A stretch of 8,398 nucleotides of DNA, taken from NCBI GenBank assembly GCA_018064575.1, contig JAGHUZ010000259.1:1-8398 (forward strand), in the 5' to 3' direction. Origin of the DNA: Candidatus Minthomonas equi. Its GTDB lineage: Bacteria; Bacteroidota; Bacteroidia; Bacteroidales; UBA932. Numbering within the stretch: the stretch's first letter is position 1; each line of letters starts with the position of its first letter. A program made the position numbers and the translations under genes. Positions 1 to 6,145 of the stretch are shown in pieces. Under the pieces are notes generated by a model that made no database searches, was not told where the DNA came from, and saw only the letters and a program-made list of their open reading frames with translations.

Positions 1-1595
1 GCCTTGGCCTGAGCCAATGCCTGTTCGAGAATTTCGTAAGGAAGCCCGTCAACCTTGATATCCATCTGAGTGGCTGTGATACCGTCACGTGTCCCGGTCA
101 CCTTGAAGTCCATATCTCCGAGATGATCCTCATCACCGAGAATATCGGAAAGAACGACGAACTTGCCGGTCTTGTCATCAGAAATCAGACCCATTGCTAT
201 TCCGGCCACAGGTTTCTTCAGTTTCAGACCTGAATCCATCAGAGCCATACACCCTGCACATACGGAAGCCATCGATGAGGAACCGTTGGATTCGAGGATA
301 TCTGACACCACGCGAACGGCATAGGGATTCTCCTCACCTACGGGAACCATCGGCTTGAGTGCTCTCCAAGCCAGATTACCGTGACCTATTTCACGACGAC
401 CAACTCCTCTCTGGGGCTTGGCTTCACCTGTAGCGTAAGGAGGGAAATTGTAATGAAGGACGCACTGCTGGGTCTCCTGAACGAGAACTTCATCCATTTC
501 CTTCATATCCAGTTTGGTACCGAGAGTCACCGAAGCCAGTGACTGCGTCTCGCCACGTGTAAAGATGGCAGACCCGTGCGCACCGGGGAGGTAATCGACT
601 TCGCACCAGATAGGACGAATCTGGTCATTCTTACGACCGTCCAGACGAAGACCTTCATCGATAATCATACGGCGCATAGCCTCTTTCTCGACTGCAGAAT
701 AATATCTGTTGACCATAACCATCTTCTCATCACGTTCTTCTTCTGCTATGGTTTCCACGAATTCGGCCTTAAGACCTTCGAATGCATTTTCACGTTCGTG
801 TTTGGCAAGACCGGACTTGGCGATGGCATAGCAGCGGTCATAACAGAAGTCACGAAGCGCTTCACGAAGAATTTCATCATCCGTTTCGTGGCAATATTCG
901 CGTTTCGTTTCCTTTCCGACCTCCTTGGTGAGTTCCATCTGTGCCAGACAGTGTTTCTTGATTTCTGTGTGGGCGAACTTGATGGCTTCGAGCATATCGT
1001 GCTCGGAAACCTCTTTCATTTCACCCTCCACCATCATAATGTTATCATAGGTGGCTGCCACCATAAGTTCAAGATCGGCATTATCCAGTTGAGCGAAAGT
1101 GGGATTGATTACGAACTGACCGTCGATACGGGCCACGCGAACCTCAGAGATAGGACCCCCGAAAGGAATATCGCTGACAGCAAGAGCGGCCGAAGCGGCC
1201 AGACCTGCGAATGAATCGGGCATATTCTCCTTATCGGCGGAAATAAGAATTACATTTACAAAAACTTCCGCATGGAAGTTATCCGGGAAGAGGGGACGAA
1301 GGGCTCTGTCCACCAGACGCGCTACGAGAATTTCAGAATCGGAAGCCTTTCCTTCTCTCTTCATAAATCCGCCGGGGAAACGACCGGCAGCGTAGAATTT
1401 TTCCTTGTATTCTACAGAAAGGGGCAGAAAGTCCACATCTTCTTTAGCCTCTTTCGCACAGCAAACAGTGGCGAGCAGCATAGTGCCGCCAACCTTGAGG
1501 ACCACCGAACCGTCAGCCTGCTTGGCAAGTTTGCCGGTTTCGATTTCCACAACTCTCCCATCACCCAATGTGATGGTTTTCTTGATTACGTTCAT
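1..1595 (-). CDS. pnp: Polynucleotide phosphorylase (PNPase), 3' end outside the window
   Basis: PNPase is the 3'-to-5' phosphorolytic exoribonuclease of bacterial mRNA decay and RNA quality control; it acts as a cytoplasmic trimer. The visible 531 residues start [13 protein letters not shown] and cover both RNase PH-like domains and the helical linker between them. In the first domain the conserved [12 protein letters not shown] and [10 protein letters not shown] motifs lie at about residues 72-103. In the second, the phosphate-binding pair R400-R401 (GRREIGHG) and S439-S441 (SNGSSSMAS) are present, as are the metal and catalytic residues D490, D496 and K498, which correspond to E. coli D486, D492 and K494. 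The KH and S1 RNA-binding domains must lie beyond the left edge. The ATG at 1595 gives the usual family N-terminus; no Shine-Dalgarno is seen. rpsO lies 70 bases upstream, with a terminator-like hairpin between, so pnp is either read through from rpsO or has a promoter I could not recognise. Confidence 0.97.
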   Translation of the reverse strand, partial: MNVIKKTITLGDGRVVEIETGKLAKQADGSVVLKVGGTMLLATVCCAKEAKEDVDFLPLSVEYKEKFYAAGRFPGGFMKREGKASDSEILVARLVDRALRPLFPDNFHAEVFVNVILISADKENMPDSFAGLAASAALAVSDIPFGGPISEVRVARIDGQFVINPTFAQLDNADLELMVAATYDNIMMVEGEMKEVSEHDMLEAIKFAHTEIKKHCLAQMELTKEVGKETKREYCHETDDEILREALRDFCYDRCYAIAKSGLAKHERENAFEGLKAEFVETIAEEERDEKMVMVNRYYSAVEKEAMRRMIIDEGLRLDGRKNDQIRPIWCEVDYLPGAHGSAIFTRGETQSLASVTLGTKLDMKEMDEVLVQETQQCVLHYNFPPYATGEAKPQRGVGRREIGHGNLAWRALKPMVPVGEENPYAVRVVSDILESNGSSSMASVCAGCMALMDSGLKLKKPVAGIAMGLISDDKTGKFVVLSDILGDEDHLGDMDFKVTGTRDGITATQMDIKVDGLPYEILEQALAQAK

Positions 1596-1620
1596 ATTAT
1601 TATTCTATCTAAAGTGTTCA

Positions 1621-1650
1621 TTAAAAAAAGGCCGCCTTTCGGGCAGCCCC
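1621..1650 (-). terminator. Intrinsic terminator-like hairpin between rpsO and pnp
   Basis: On the minus strand GGCTGCC and GGCGGCC (arms at 1642-1648 and 1630-1636) form a 7-bp stem with one T-G wobble around a CGAAA loop. It is followed directly by seven T (1623-1629). This is a textbook rho-independent shape placed 16 bases after the rpsO stop. Because pnp begins only 27 bases beyond it on the same strand, it probably acts as a partial terminator that lowers pnp expression relative to rpsO. Confidence 0.8.
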
Positions 1651-1665
1651 TTTTCTTGTTTTCCT

Positions 1666-1941
1666 TTACTTGCGAAGGTTCAACGCCTTGATTATCTGTC
1701 TGTATCTCTCGATGTCCTTTTCCTTCAGATAATCCAGAAGGCGACGTCTCTTACCGACGAGTCTGAGAAGTGCACGCTGGGTACCGAAGTCCTTCTTGTT
1801 GTTTCTCAGATGATCCGTAAGGTGAGCGATACGGTAGGAAAATAGAGCAATCTGACTCTCAGCCGAGCCGGTGTCCGTATTAGACTTTCCGTATTGTCCG
1901 AAAATCTCCTGCTTTTTGTCTGCTGATAAATACTCTGCCAT
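1666..1941 (-). CDS. rpsO: 30S ribosomal protein S15
   Basis: S15 is a primary-binding protein of the 30S subunit; it binds the central domain of 16S rRNA and takes part in bridging to the 50S subunit. The 91-residue product (start MAEYLSADKKQEI) matches the usual family length of about 89. It has the typical body: TGSAESQIALFSYRIAHLTDHL, split here by a gap, is followed by the basic segment RNNKKDFGTQRALLRLVGKRRRLLDYL. The reading frame stays open upstream to an ATG at 1992, which would add 17 residues. I reject that start because it lies inside the -7 promoter box and the extra residues are not part of the family. The leader is then about 45 bases with no Shine-Dalgarno, as is common in Bacteroidota. 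pnp follows after a terminator-like hairpin. Confidence 0.97.
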   Translation of the reverse strand: MAEYLSADKKQEIFGQYGKSNTDTGSAESQIALFSYRIAHLTDHLRNNKKDFGTQRALLRLVGKRRRLLDYLKEKDIERYRQIIKALNLRK

Positions 1942-1972
1942 AACTTTAAGCAATTGATTATTATTAATTTTA

Positions 1973-1986
1973 CCCCACAATCGGGA
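1973..1986 (-). other. Small hairpin at the 5' end of the rpsO leader
   Basis: On the minus strand TCCC (1983-1986) can pair with GGGG (1973-1976) around a six-base loop, right at the predicted 5' end of the rpsO mRNA. It includes a T-G pair next to G-C pairs. In several bacteria S15 represses its own translation by binding the leader, so this could be part of such a site. The stem is only four pairs, so it may equally be chance. Confidence 0.25.
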
Positions 1987-1989
1987 GCG

Positions 1990-2019
1990 CAAAGGTAAAC
2001 ATATTTTTTATTCTTCAAA
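1990..2019 (-). promoter_or_regulatory. Bacteroidota-type promoter of rpsO
   Basis: On the minus strand TACCTTTG (1990-1997) matches the -7 consensus TAnnTTTG. TTTG (2016-2019) lies 18 bases upstream and matches the -33 element. Transcription should start near 1983-1985, giving an rpsO leader of about 45 bases. The site lies in the gap after rlmN, so rpsO has its own transcript. Confidence 0.75.
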
Positions 2020-2051
2020 AATTATTTCCCAGAATAGTCATTTTACGAAAA

Positions 2052-3158
2052 TCAAGCCTTCTTCTTTCCTGAAAGCATCCCGCAGGCAGCCAGAATATCT
2101 TCGCCACGGGATGCTCTCAGCGTGGTAAGGATTCCGGCGGCATTCATTCCGTTCTGAAACCGTTCGATGGCCTGCATCGGAGAGGTATTCAAGGGAGAAT
2201 CCGGAATTTTATGGAACCTGATGAGATTCACCCGACATTCGAAGGGACGTAGCATCCTGATTAAAGCATCTGCGTGATGAACGGAATCATTCACCCCCGA
2301 AAACATTATATATTCGAAACTGACACGCCTCTGTCCGCTGAAATCATATTGCGACAGCAGCTCCACGGTATCCTTGATGGGATATGCCCTCTCCGCAGGC
2401 ATCAGTTCCAGTCTCTGCCCGTGAAATGGATTGTGCAGGCTGACTGCTATATGGCAAGAACACCCGTCCAGATATTTCTTCAGATTAGGAAGAACCCCGA
2501 TAGTCGAAAGCGTAATCCTTTTAGGACTCCAGGCAAATCCCCACGAAGAGGTAAGAATTTCTATGGCCTTCGACACATTCTCCCAATTGTCAAGAGGTTC
2601 ACCCATCCCCATAAAAACGGTATTGGTCAGTTCTCCGGTCTCCTCTACTTCCAGAAACTGGTTGATAATTCCGGCTGTGGTCAGATGACCGTGAAAGCCC
2701 TGTCTTCCTGTCATACAGAACCTGCATCCCATCTTGCACCCAGCCTGAGACGAAACGCACAAAGTCCTGCGGTCTTCATCAGGAATCATCACCGCCTCTA
2801 TGCCCTGTACCTTTTCTTTCCTCGCGTCTGCGACGATATCATCACCGGCTGTCTGTTCCCTGCCTGCAAGGCCAAGTCCCCGGGGCTGAAGCATTCCATT
2901 GCCCAGTTCCACTGGAAAAAGGTACTTCCTCGTCCCGTCTCTCGAACAGATGCTGTCGGCATACGGCACCCTTCCCACTTCATACTCCGCACTGAGCTTC
3001 TCTCTGGCAGATTTGGACAGATTGGTCATCTCATTCAGAGTACGTACACGCTTCTTGTAAAGCCAGTCGGCCATTTGAGAAGCGGTAAATGCAGGAAAGC
3101 CGTATTCCCGGCAGATTTCCTTCAGTTCGGAAAGTGTTTTACCTATCAGCGGAGTCAT
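2052..3158 (-). CDS. rlmN: Dual-specificity RNA methyltransferase RlmN (23S rRNA A2503 / tRNA A37)
   Basis: RlmN is a radical-SAM enzyme that methylates C2 of A2503 in 23S rRNA and of A37 in some tRNAs through a methyl-cysteine intermediate. The 368-residue product has an N-terminal helical domain (about 1-55) and the radical-SAM CX3CX2C cluster at C141, C145 and C148. The SAM-binding GMGEP is at 184-188. The two mechanistic cysteines are C134 (TLCVSSQAGC) and C359 (DILAACGML), corresponding to E. coli C118 and C355. It therefore looks fully active. It is RlmN rather than the resistance enzyme Cfr, judging by the DGTRKYLFP, IPDEDRRTLCVSSQ and RASRGEDILAACG segments. It is longer than usual because of roughly 30 additional residues at about 85-118. 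The ATG at 3158 lies 17 bases after the trpB2 stop, so the two are probably cotranscribed; no separate promoter was recognised. Confidence 0.97.
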   Translation of the reverse strand: MTPLIGKTLSELKEICREYGFPAFTASQMADWLYKKRVRTLNEMTNLSKSAREKLSAEYEVGRVPYADSICSRDGTRKYLFPVELGNGMLQPRGLGLAGREQTAGDDIVADARKEKVQGIEAVMIPDEDRRTLCVSSQAGCKMGCRFCMTGRQGFHGHLTTAGIINQFLEVEETGELTNTVFMGMGEPLDNWENVSKAIEILTSSWGFAWSPKRITLSTIGVLPNLKKYLDGCSCHIAVSLHNPFHGQRLELMPAERAYPIKDTVELLSQYDFSGQRRVSFEYIMFSGVNDSVHHADALIRMLRPFECRVNLIRFHKIPDSPLNTSPMQAIERFQNGMNAAGILTTLRASRGEDILAACGMLSGKKKA

Positions 3159-3175
3159 CGCAGTGAACTTAGGAA

Positions 3176-4462
3176 TTATTTCGGACTGGACTCGTAGGCC
3201 TTCAAGTCAAGCAGTCCGTGTCCGGAAAGATTGAAGAGAATAACCTTTTCCTCTCCTGTTTCACGGCATTTGACAGCTTCATGAACGGCTGCAGCGATAG
3301 CGTGGCAGGACTCGGGGGCAGGAATAATACCTTCACAACGGGAGAACATTATTCCCGTTTCGAAAATTTCTTTAGGGTCGATATCGACGGCACGGATAAC
3401 CCCCTCCTTGAACAGTTCGCTCATAATGGCTCCAGCCCCGTGGAAACGCAGCCCGCCTGCGTGAATGGGAGCAGGTTGGAAATCATGGCCCAGAGTGTAC
3501 ATAGGAATCAGAGGTGTCATACCGGAAGAATCACCGAAATCATAACGGAATTCACCCTGAGTGAGTTTCGGACAATTTGTACTTTCCGCCGCTATGAAGT
3601 CATAATGGCGCTTGCCCTCCACCTGATGTCTGTAGAATGGAAGAGAGATACCTCCGAAATTGGATCCGCCTCCGAAAGCTCCGATGATGATATCCGGATG
3701 GTCACCCGCTATTTCAAACTGCTTTTCCGCCTCCAGACCGATGATGGTCTGGTGAAGCGTCACGAAATTCAACACACTGCCAAGCACATATTTGGTATCC
3801 GGTCTTGTCAAAGCCGCCTCGCAGGCCTCCGCTATCGCCATACCCAGCGAGCCCGGAGTATCAGGATATTTGGCCAGCAGTTCCCTTCCGGCTGCGGTAG
3901 TATCTGAAGGGGAAGGAGTCACCTTCCCTCCGTAAGTTTCCATCACCATCCGGCGATACGGCTTCTGTGTAGCGCTCAGGCGAACCATAAAGACTTCTGC
4001 ATCCAGCCCGAAATGCTTCGCCGCGATACTGAGCGCGGAACCCCACTGCCCGGCTCCAGTCTCGGTGGTCAGGCACTTCACCCCTTCTATCTTATTATAA
4101 TACACCTGCGGAAGCGCGGAGTTCAGCTTATGCGAGCCCACAGGAGATACTGACTCATTCTTGAAATATATCCTTGCCGGAGTATCCAATGCCTTCTCCA
4201 GACCACTCGCCCTCACCAGTGGAGACGGACGGTAGATTTTGAGAAGAGTCCTCACCTCTTCAGGAATTTCTATCCACCTCTGACGGGAAAATTCCTGCTC
4301 GATAAGGTGTCTGGCGAACAAAGGCTCCATATCCTCAGGTTTGAGCACCTCTCCGGTCTTCGGATTCAGCATAGGGTCAAGATGCGGAATATCAGCGAGC
4401 ACATTATACCAATATTCAGGCAATTGGTCATCCGTAAGAACAAACTTCTTGGTAGTTTTCAT
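3176..4462 (-). CDS. trpB: Tryptophan synthase beta chain, TrpB2 type (standalone)
   Basis: This is a fold-type II PLP enzyme that condenses indole with L-serine (or a related serine derivative in some TrpB2 enzymes) to make L-tryptophan. At 428 residues it is longer than TrpB1 (about 390-400) and has the TrpB2 hallmarks: an extended N-terminus (LPEYWYNVLADIPHLDP at about 14-30) and the motif GSHKLNSA rather than the TrpB1 form. K112 is the PLP-Schiff-base lysine. E134 in ETGAGQWG is the catalytic glutamate. GGGSN at 264-268 binds the PLP phosphate. NLSGHG lies near the C-terminus. No trpA or other trp gene is in the window, which fits a standalone or indole-salvage role, although the rest of the genome is unseen. 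It heads a likely two-gene unit with rlmN. Its leader of about 150 bases carries attenuator-like elements described separately. Confidence 0.93.
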   Translation of the reverse strand: MKTTKKFVLTDDQLPEYWYNVLADIPHLDPMLNPKTGEVLKPEDMEPLFARHLIEQEFSRQRWIEIPEEVRTLLKIYRPSPLVRASGLEKALDTPARIYFKNESVSPVGSHKLNSALPQVYYNKIEGVKCLTTETGAGQWGSALSIAAKHFGLDAEVFMVRLSATQKPYRRMVMETYGGKVTPSPSDTTAAGRELLAKYPDTPGSLGMAIAEACEAALTRPDTKYVLGSVLNFVTLHQTIIGLEAEKQFEIAGDHPDIIIGAFGGGSNFGGISLPFYRHQVEGKRHYDFIAAESTNCPKLTQGEFRYDFGDSSGMTPLIPMYTLGHDFQPAPIHAGGLRFHGAGAIMSELFKEGVIRAVDIDPKEIFETGIMFSRCEGIIPAPESCHAIAAAVHEAVKCRETGEEKVILFNLSGHGLLDLKAYESSPK

Positions 4463-4483
4463 AACAATCGTTCATAAAGTTAA

Positions 4484-4514
4484 AACCTCCTGAGCAACAC
4501 GCACGCAGGAGGTT
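4484..4514 (-). terminator. Terminator-like hairpin in the trpB2 leader
   Basis: On the minus strand AACCTCCTG (4506-4514) pairs perfectly with CAGGAGGTT (4484-4492): nine base pairs around a 13-base loop, followed by TT and then AACTTT. The stem is strong and the T tract is short, so termination may be partial. It ends 21 bases before the trpB2 ATG, where it could act as an attenuator. Its 3' arm contains AGGAGG, but the distance to the trpB2 start (23 bases) is too long for a Shine-Dalgarno. Confidence 0.55.
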
Positions 4515-4545
4515 CAAGTATAATAGCCATCTACTCAACAAACCG
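4511..4545 (-). promoter_or_regulatory. Possible antiterminator pairing in the trpB2 leader
   Basis: On the minus strand GGTTT (4541-4545) can pair with GAACC (4511-4515, one G-T pair), and GAGTA (4533-4537) with TACTT (4516-4520, one G-T pair). Together they give up to ten pairs with a three-base bulge. This pairing uses the AACC that begins the terminator-like hairpin, so the two structures exclude each other. It was found by eye and its energy was not calculated. Confidence 0.3.
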
Positions 4546-4551
4546 ATGCGC

Positions 4552-4572
4552 CGCGGAATATCATAAACCGCG
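4552..4572 (-). promoter_or_regulatory. GC-rich hairpin next to the leader Trp codon
   Basis: On the minus strand CGCGG (4568-4572) pairs with CCGCG (4552-4556) around an 11-base loop. The 5' arm starts immediately after the Trp codon of the mini-ORF, and the mini-ORF stop lies in the loop. A ribosome paused on that codon would cover the 5' arm. Confidence 0.35.
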
Positions 4573-4608
4573 CCACTGGCAGAAGTTGAATAATGTCATA
4601 TCTCTCAT
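4561..4608 (-). CDS. Candidate 15-residue leader peptide of trpB2
   Basis: The mini-ORF MRDMTLFNFCQWRGL starts 2-3 bases after the predicted transcription start and ends with TGA at 4561-4563; an internal ATG at 4599 would give a 12-residue version. Its only Trp codon (4573-4575) directly precedes a GC-rich hairpin, as expected of a tryptophan leader peptide. Against it: there is one Trp codon rather than tandem ones, no Shine-Dalgarno, and a short ORF can occur by chance. The frame is open further upstream to 4830, but that part lies above the promoter box and opposite no conserved protein. Confidence 0.35.
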   Translation of the reverse strand: MRDMTLFNFCQWRGL

Positions 4609-4616
4609 ATCAGACG

Positions 4617-4624
4617 CAAATATA
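4617..4624 (-). promoter_or_regulatory. -7 box of a Bacteroidota-type promoter for trpB2
   Basis: TATATTTG on the minus strand matches TAnnTTTG exactly and lies in the gap after the preceding gene, next to an A/T-rich run. I see no good -33 TTTG at the usual 17-23 bases; the nearest upstream TTTG is 32 bases away. The predicted transcription start is near 4610, giving a leader of about 150 bases before trpB2. Confidence 0.55.
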
Positions 4625-4667
4625 AAAAAAGATTTATTCATCTTCTTCATTTTTTTCAAAACAGATT

Positions 4668-5147
4668 CTATAATAAAGTCCAGATAAGATAAAGGGCGAG
4701 TATCCCAAGCCCATAGAAAGCGCAGGTGGTATGGAATATGGAGAGGACGAACGAAAGAAACAGTATGAACAACATCACCCAGGAATGCCTCTTGTCGTGC
4801 GGAATACTCTGCCAGAATAGCTTGAGCCACATTCCGAGTCTCTTGAATACATTCTCCCTGACCACAGTATATGAATCATATTGTCTCCCAGCTTTCACCC
4901 GCACCCTCTGCTCCGCCCTGAGAAACTTCCCGTCGGCCACTGCCGTAAAAACGATTACAGTCTTACCTTCAGAGCGATTAAGTCTGAACTTCTTCTCCCC
5001 GCTTCTTTCCACGGGAATTTCAGCCTTCCGGAAACCATTGTCTATAGTTATCACCGCCCCAGTAACACTTTTCGCCCTTCCAGCATCCCATTTCACCGTA
5101 ACCACGTCACCTTCCGTGACTTTCGACCTGTCAATCTTCAGTTTCAT
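4668..5147 (-). CDS. Small membrane protein of unknown function with two C-terminal helices
   Basis: I do not recognise this 159-residue protein. Residues 1-86 are rich in alternating hydrophobic and charged residues (for example VVTVKW, VIVFTAV, RVRVK), which suggests a small beta-sandwich. A basic linker follows (about 87-121), then two predicted membrane helices at about 122-138 and 142-158, ending almost at the last residue. There is no signal peptide, so the N-terminal domain is probably cytoplasmic and both ends inside. The frame opens at a TTG at 5168, but the ATG at 5147 is preferred: it sits 10 bases after the miaA stop, whereas the TTG would overlap miaA. The tight spacing implies cotranscription with miaA. 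No enzyme motif is visible. Confidence 0.8.
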   Translation of the reverse strand: MKLKIDRSKVTEGDVVTVKWDAGRAKSVTGAVITIDNGFRKAEIPVERSGEKKFRLNRSEGKTVIVFTAVADGKFLRAEQRVRVKAGRQYDSYTVVRENVFKRLGMWLKLFWQSIPHDKRHSWVMLFILFLSFVLSIFHTTCAFYGLGILALYLIWTLL

Positions 5148-5157
5148 AAATATATCC

Positions 5158-6048
5158 TTATACTTCAATCCATTTTATTCTGATACCCCGCCGTTCCATC
5201 CCCCGGAACCAGGTCATCTGTCTCTTGGCGAACTGATGGATGGCTATGGCCAGATGTTCCCTCATAAAGTCATACGAAATCTCCCCGAGAAGATATTGCG
5301 TAACGAACTTATATTCCAAACCGTAATAGAGCAGATTCCCGGCAGGAATTCCGCTATCGAGCAGTCCGCGCACCTCGTCCACCATTCCCTCTTTCAATCT
5401 GGCGTCCAGTCTGGCATCGATTCTGGCATTCCTCTCCTCCCTTGACACCATCAGTCCGATATACTCCACCTCCCCCTCCTTGAACCTGGGAATAGGTACC
5501 GCCTTCCCGTCCGAAGTATGATAAATGTCCTCCTGCGGATGCTCCGACTGATAAATGGCTATTTCCAAAGCTCTTATCAGCCTCTGCCGCGTATCATAAT
5601 CTGTCTTGTTATGGAGTGTTTTCAGCGAAGCGAGCTTCGCGATAAGTTCTGCATCACTGTATTTTTCCAGTTCAGCTCGCAACGGCGGATTGCCCGGCAC
5701 GTCAGGCAGGGAATACCCTCTGGTCACGGACTCGATATACAACCCGCTTCCCCCGCACAGAATCGGAATACGTCCCCGGTCAATGATATTCTGATACACC
5801 TGCGCGAAATCCTTCTGATACCTGAAAATATCATACTTGGTCCCAGCATCGGCAATATCGATTAAATGATACGGTACATCCCCGTAATCGGAAAGGTCCT
5901 TCCCGGTTCCGATATACATCCCGCGATATACCTTACGCGAATCAGCCGAAATGATTTCACCTCCCATCCGACGCGCCATTCCGACAGCATATCTGGTCTT
6001 TCCGCAAGCCGTCGGTCCGAGAACACATATAAGCTTCACCGCACACAT
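5158..6048 (-). CDS. miaA: tRNA dimethylallyltransferase MiaA
   Basis: MiaA transfers a dimethylallyl group from DMAPP to N6 of A37 in tRNAs that read codons starting with U (i6A), the first step to ms2i6A. The 296-residue length is typical. The P-loop GPTACGKT is at 11-18, the catalytic Asp in ADSRKVYRG is D36, CGGSGLYIE is at 98-106, QRLIRALEI is at 155-163, and the C-terminal AKRQMTWFR is at 274-282. K39 takes the place of the Gln usual in the DSxQVY motif. The segment GTGKDLSDYGDVPYHLID resembles MiaA proteins of Bacteroidales. The ATG at 6048 lies only 4 bases after a -7 promoter box, so the message would be nearly leaderless. A GTG at 6039 would give a more family-typical start (VKLICVLGPT) and cannot be excluded. 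The small membrane protein follows after 10 bases. Confidence 0.96.
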   Translation of the reverse strand: MCAVKLICVLGPTACGKTRYAVGMARRMGGEIISADSRKVYRGMYIGTGKDLSDYGDVPYHLIDIADAGTKYDIFRYQKDFAQVYQNIIDRGRIPILCGGSGLYIESVTRGYSLPDVPGNPPLRAELEKYSDAELIAKLASLKTLHNKTDYDTRQRLIRALEIAIYQSEHPQEDIYHTSDGKAVPIPRFKEGEVEYIGLMVSREERNARIDARLDARLKEGMVDEVRGLLDSGIPAGNLLYYGLEYKFVTQYLLGEISYDFMREHLAIAIHQFAKRQMTWFRGMERRGIRIKWIEV

Positions 6049-6052
6049 ACTG

Positions 6053-6060
6053 CAAAATTA
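6053..6060 (-). promoter_or_regulatory. -7 box of a Bacteroidota-type promoter for miaA
   Basis: TAATTTTG on the minus strand matches TAnnTTTG and ends 4 bases before the miaA ATG. No clear -33 TTTG is seen 17-23 bases upstream. If used, transcription would start almost on the start codon, implying a leaderless message or use of the GTG at 6039. Confidence 0.5.
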
Positions 6061-6133
6061 ACCAAAAATCCGATTTGGCGCATTAGCCGCATTCTCCACA
6101 TCTTAACATTTCTGAAGTGTATCTTCTTTTCAT

Positions 6134-6141
6134 TACCTTTG
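6134..6141 (+). promoter_or_regulatory. -7 box of a Bacteroidota-type promoter for the GH92 gene
   Basis: TACCTTTG matches TAnnTTTG and ends 4 bases before the GH92 ATG at 6146. A weak TTCTG lies 19 bases upstream where a -33 element is expected. The layout mirrors the divergent miaA promoter, and again predicts a leaderless or nearly leaderless message. Confidence 0.5.
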
Positions 6142-6145
6142 CAAT

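Noticed and set aside
576..1214. A 212-codon plus-strand open frame opposite pnp, and similar frames at 1272-1845.
   Set aside because: Antisense shadows of pnp and rpsO, without recognisable domains or promoters.
1942..1992. A 17-residue N-terminal extension of S15 from the ATG at 1992.
   Set aside because: This ATG lies within the -7 promoter box, upstream of the predicted transcription start, and the family begins at the Met at 1941.
2020..2051. A possible terminator after rlmN.
   Set aside because: Only a weak ATTTT/AAAAT stem with a three-base loop was found, with no GC-rich pairs; not enough to call.
2274..3197. A 307-codon plus-strand open frame opposite rlmN.
   Set aside because: It lies wholly opposite a well-conserved gene, its product has no family resemblance, and it is rich in His, Arg and Pro as expected for an antisense reading.
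4473..4491. AGGAGG at 4486-4491 as a Shine-Dalgarno for trpB2, or for a tiny ORF starting at 4475.
   Set aside because: It is 23 bases from the trpB2 ATG, too far to act there. The 15-codon ORF at 4475 overlaps trpB2 out of frame and resembles nothing. The motif is explained as the 3' arm of the hairpin.
4561..4830. An 89-codon minus-strand frame that ends with the candidate leader peptide.
   Set aside because: Most of it overlaps the membrane-protein gene in another frame. Only the last 15 codons lie downstream of the predicted trpB2 promoter and are kept as a leader-peptide candidate.
4726..5445. A 239-codon plus-strand open frame opposite the membrane protein and the end of miaA.
   Set aside because: It spans two opposite-strand genes, one of them clearly miaA; no promoter or protein family supports it.
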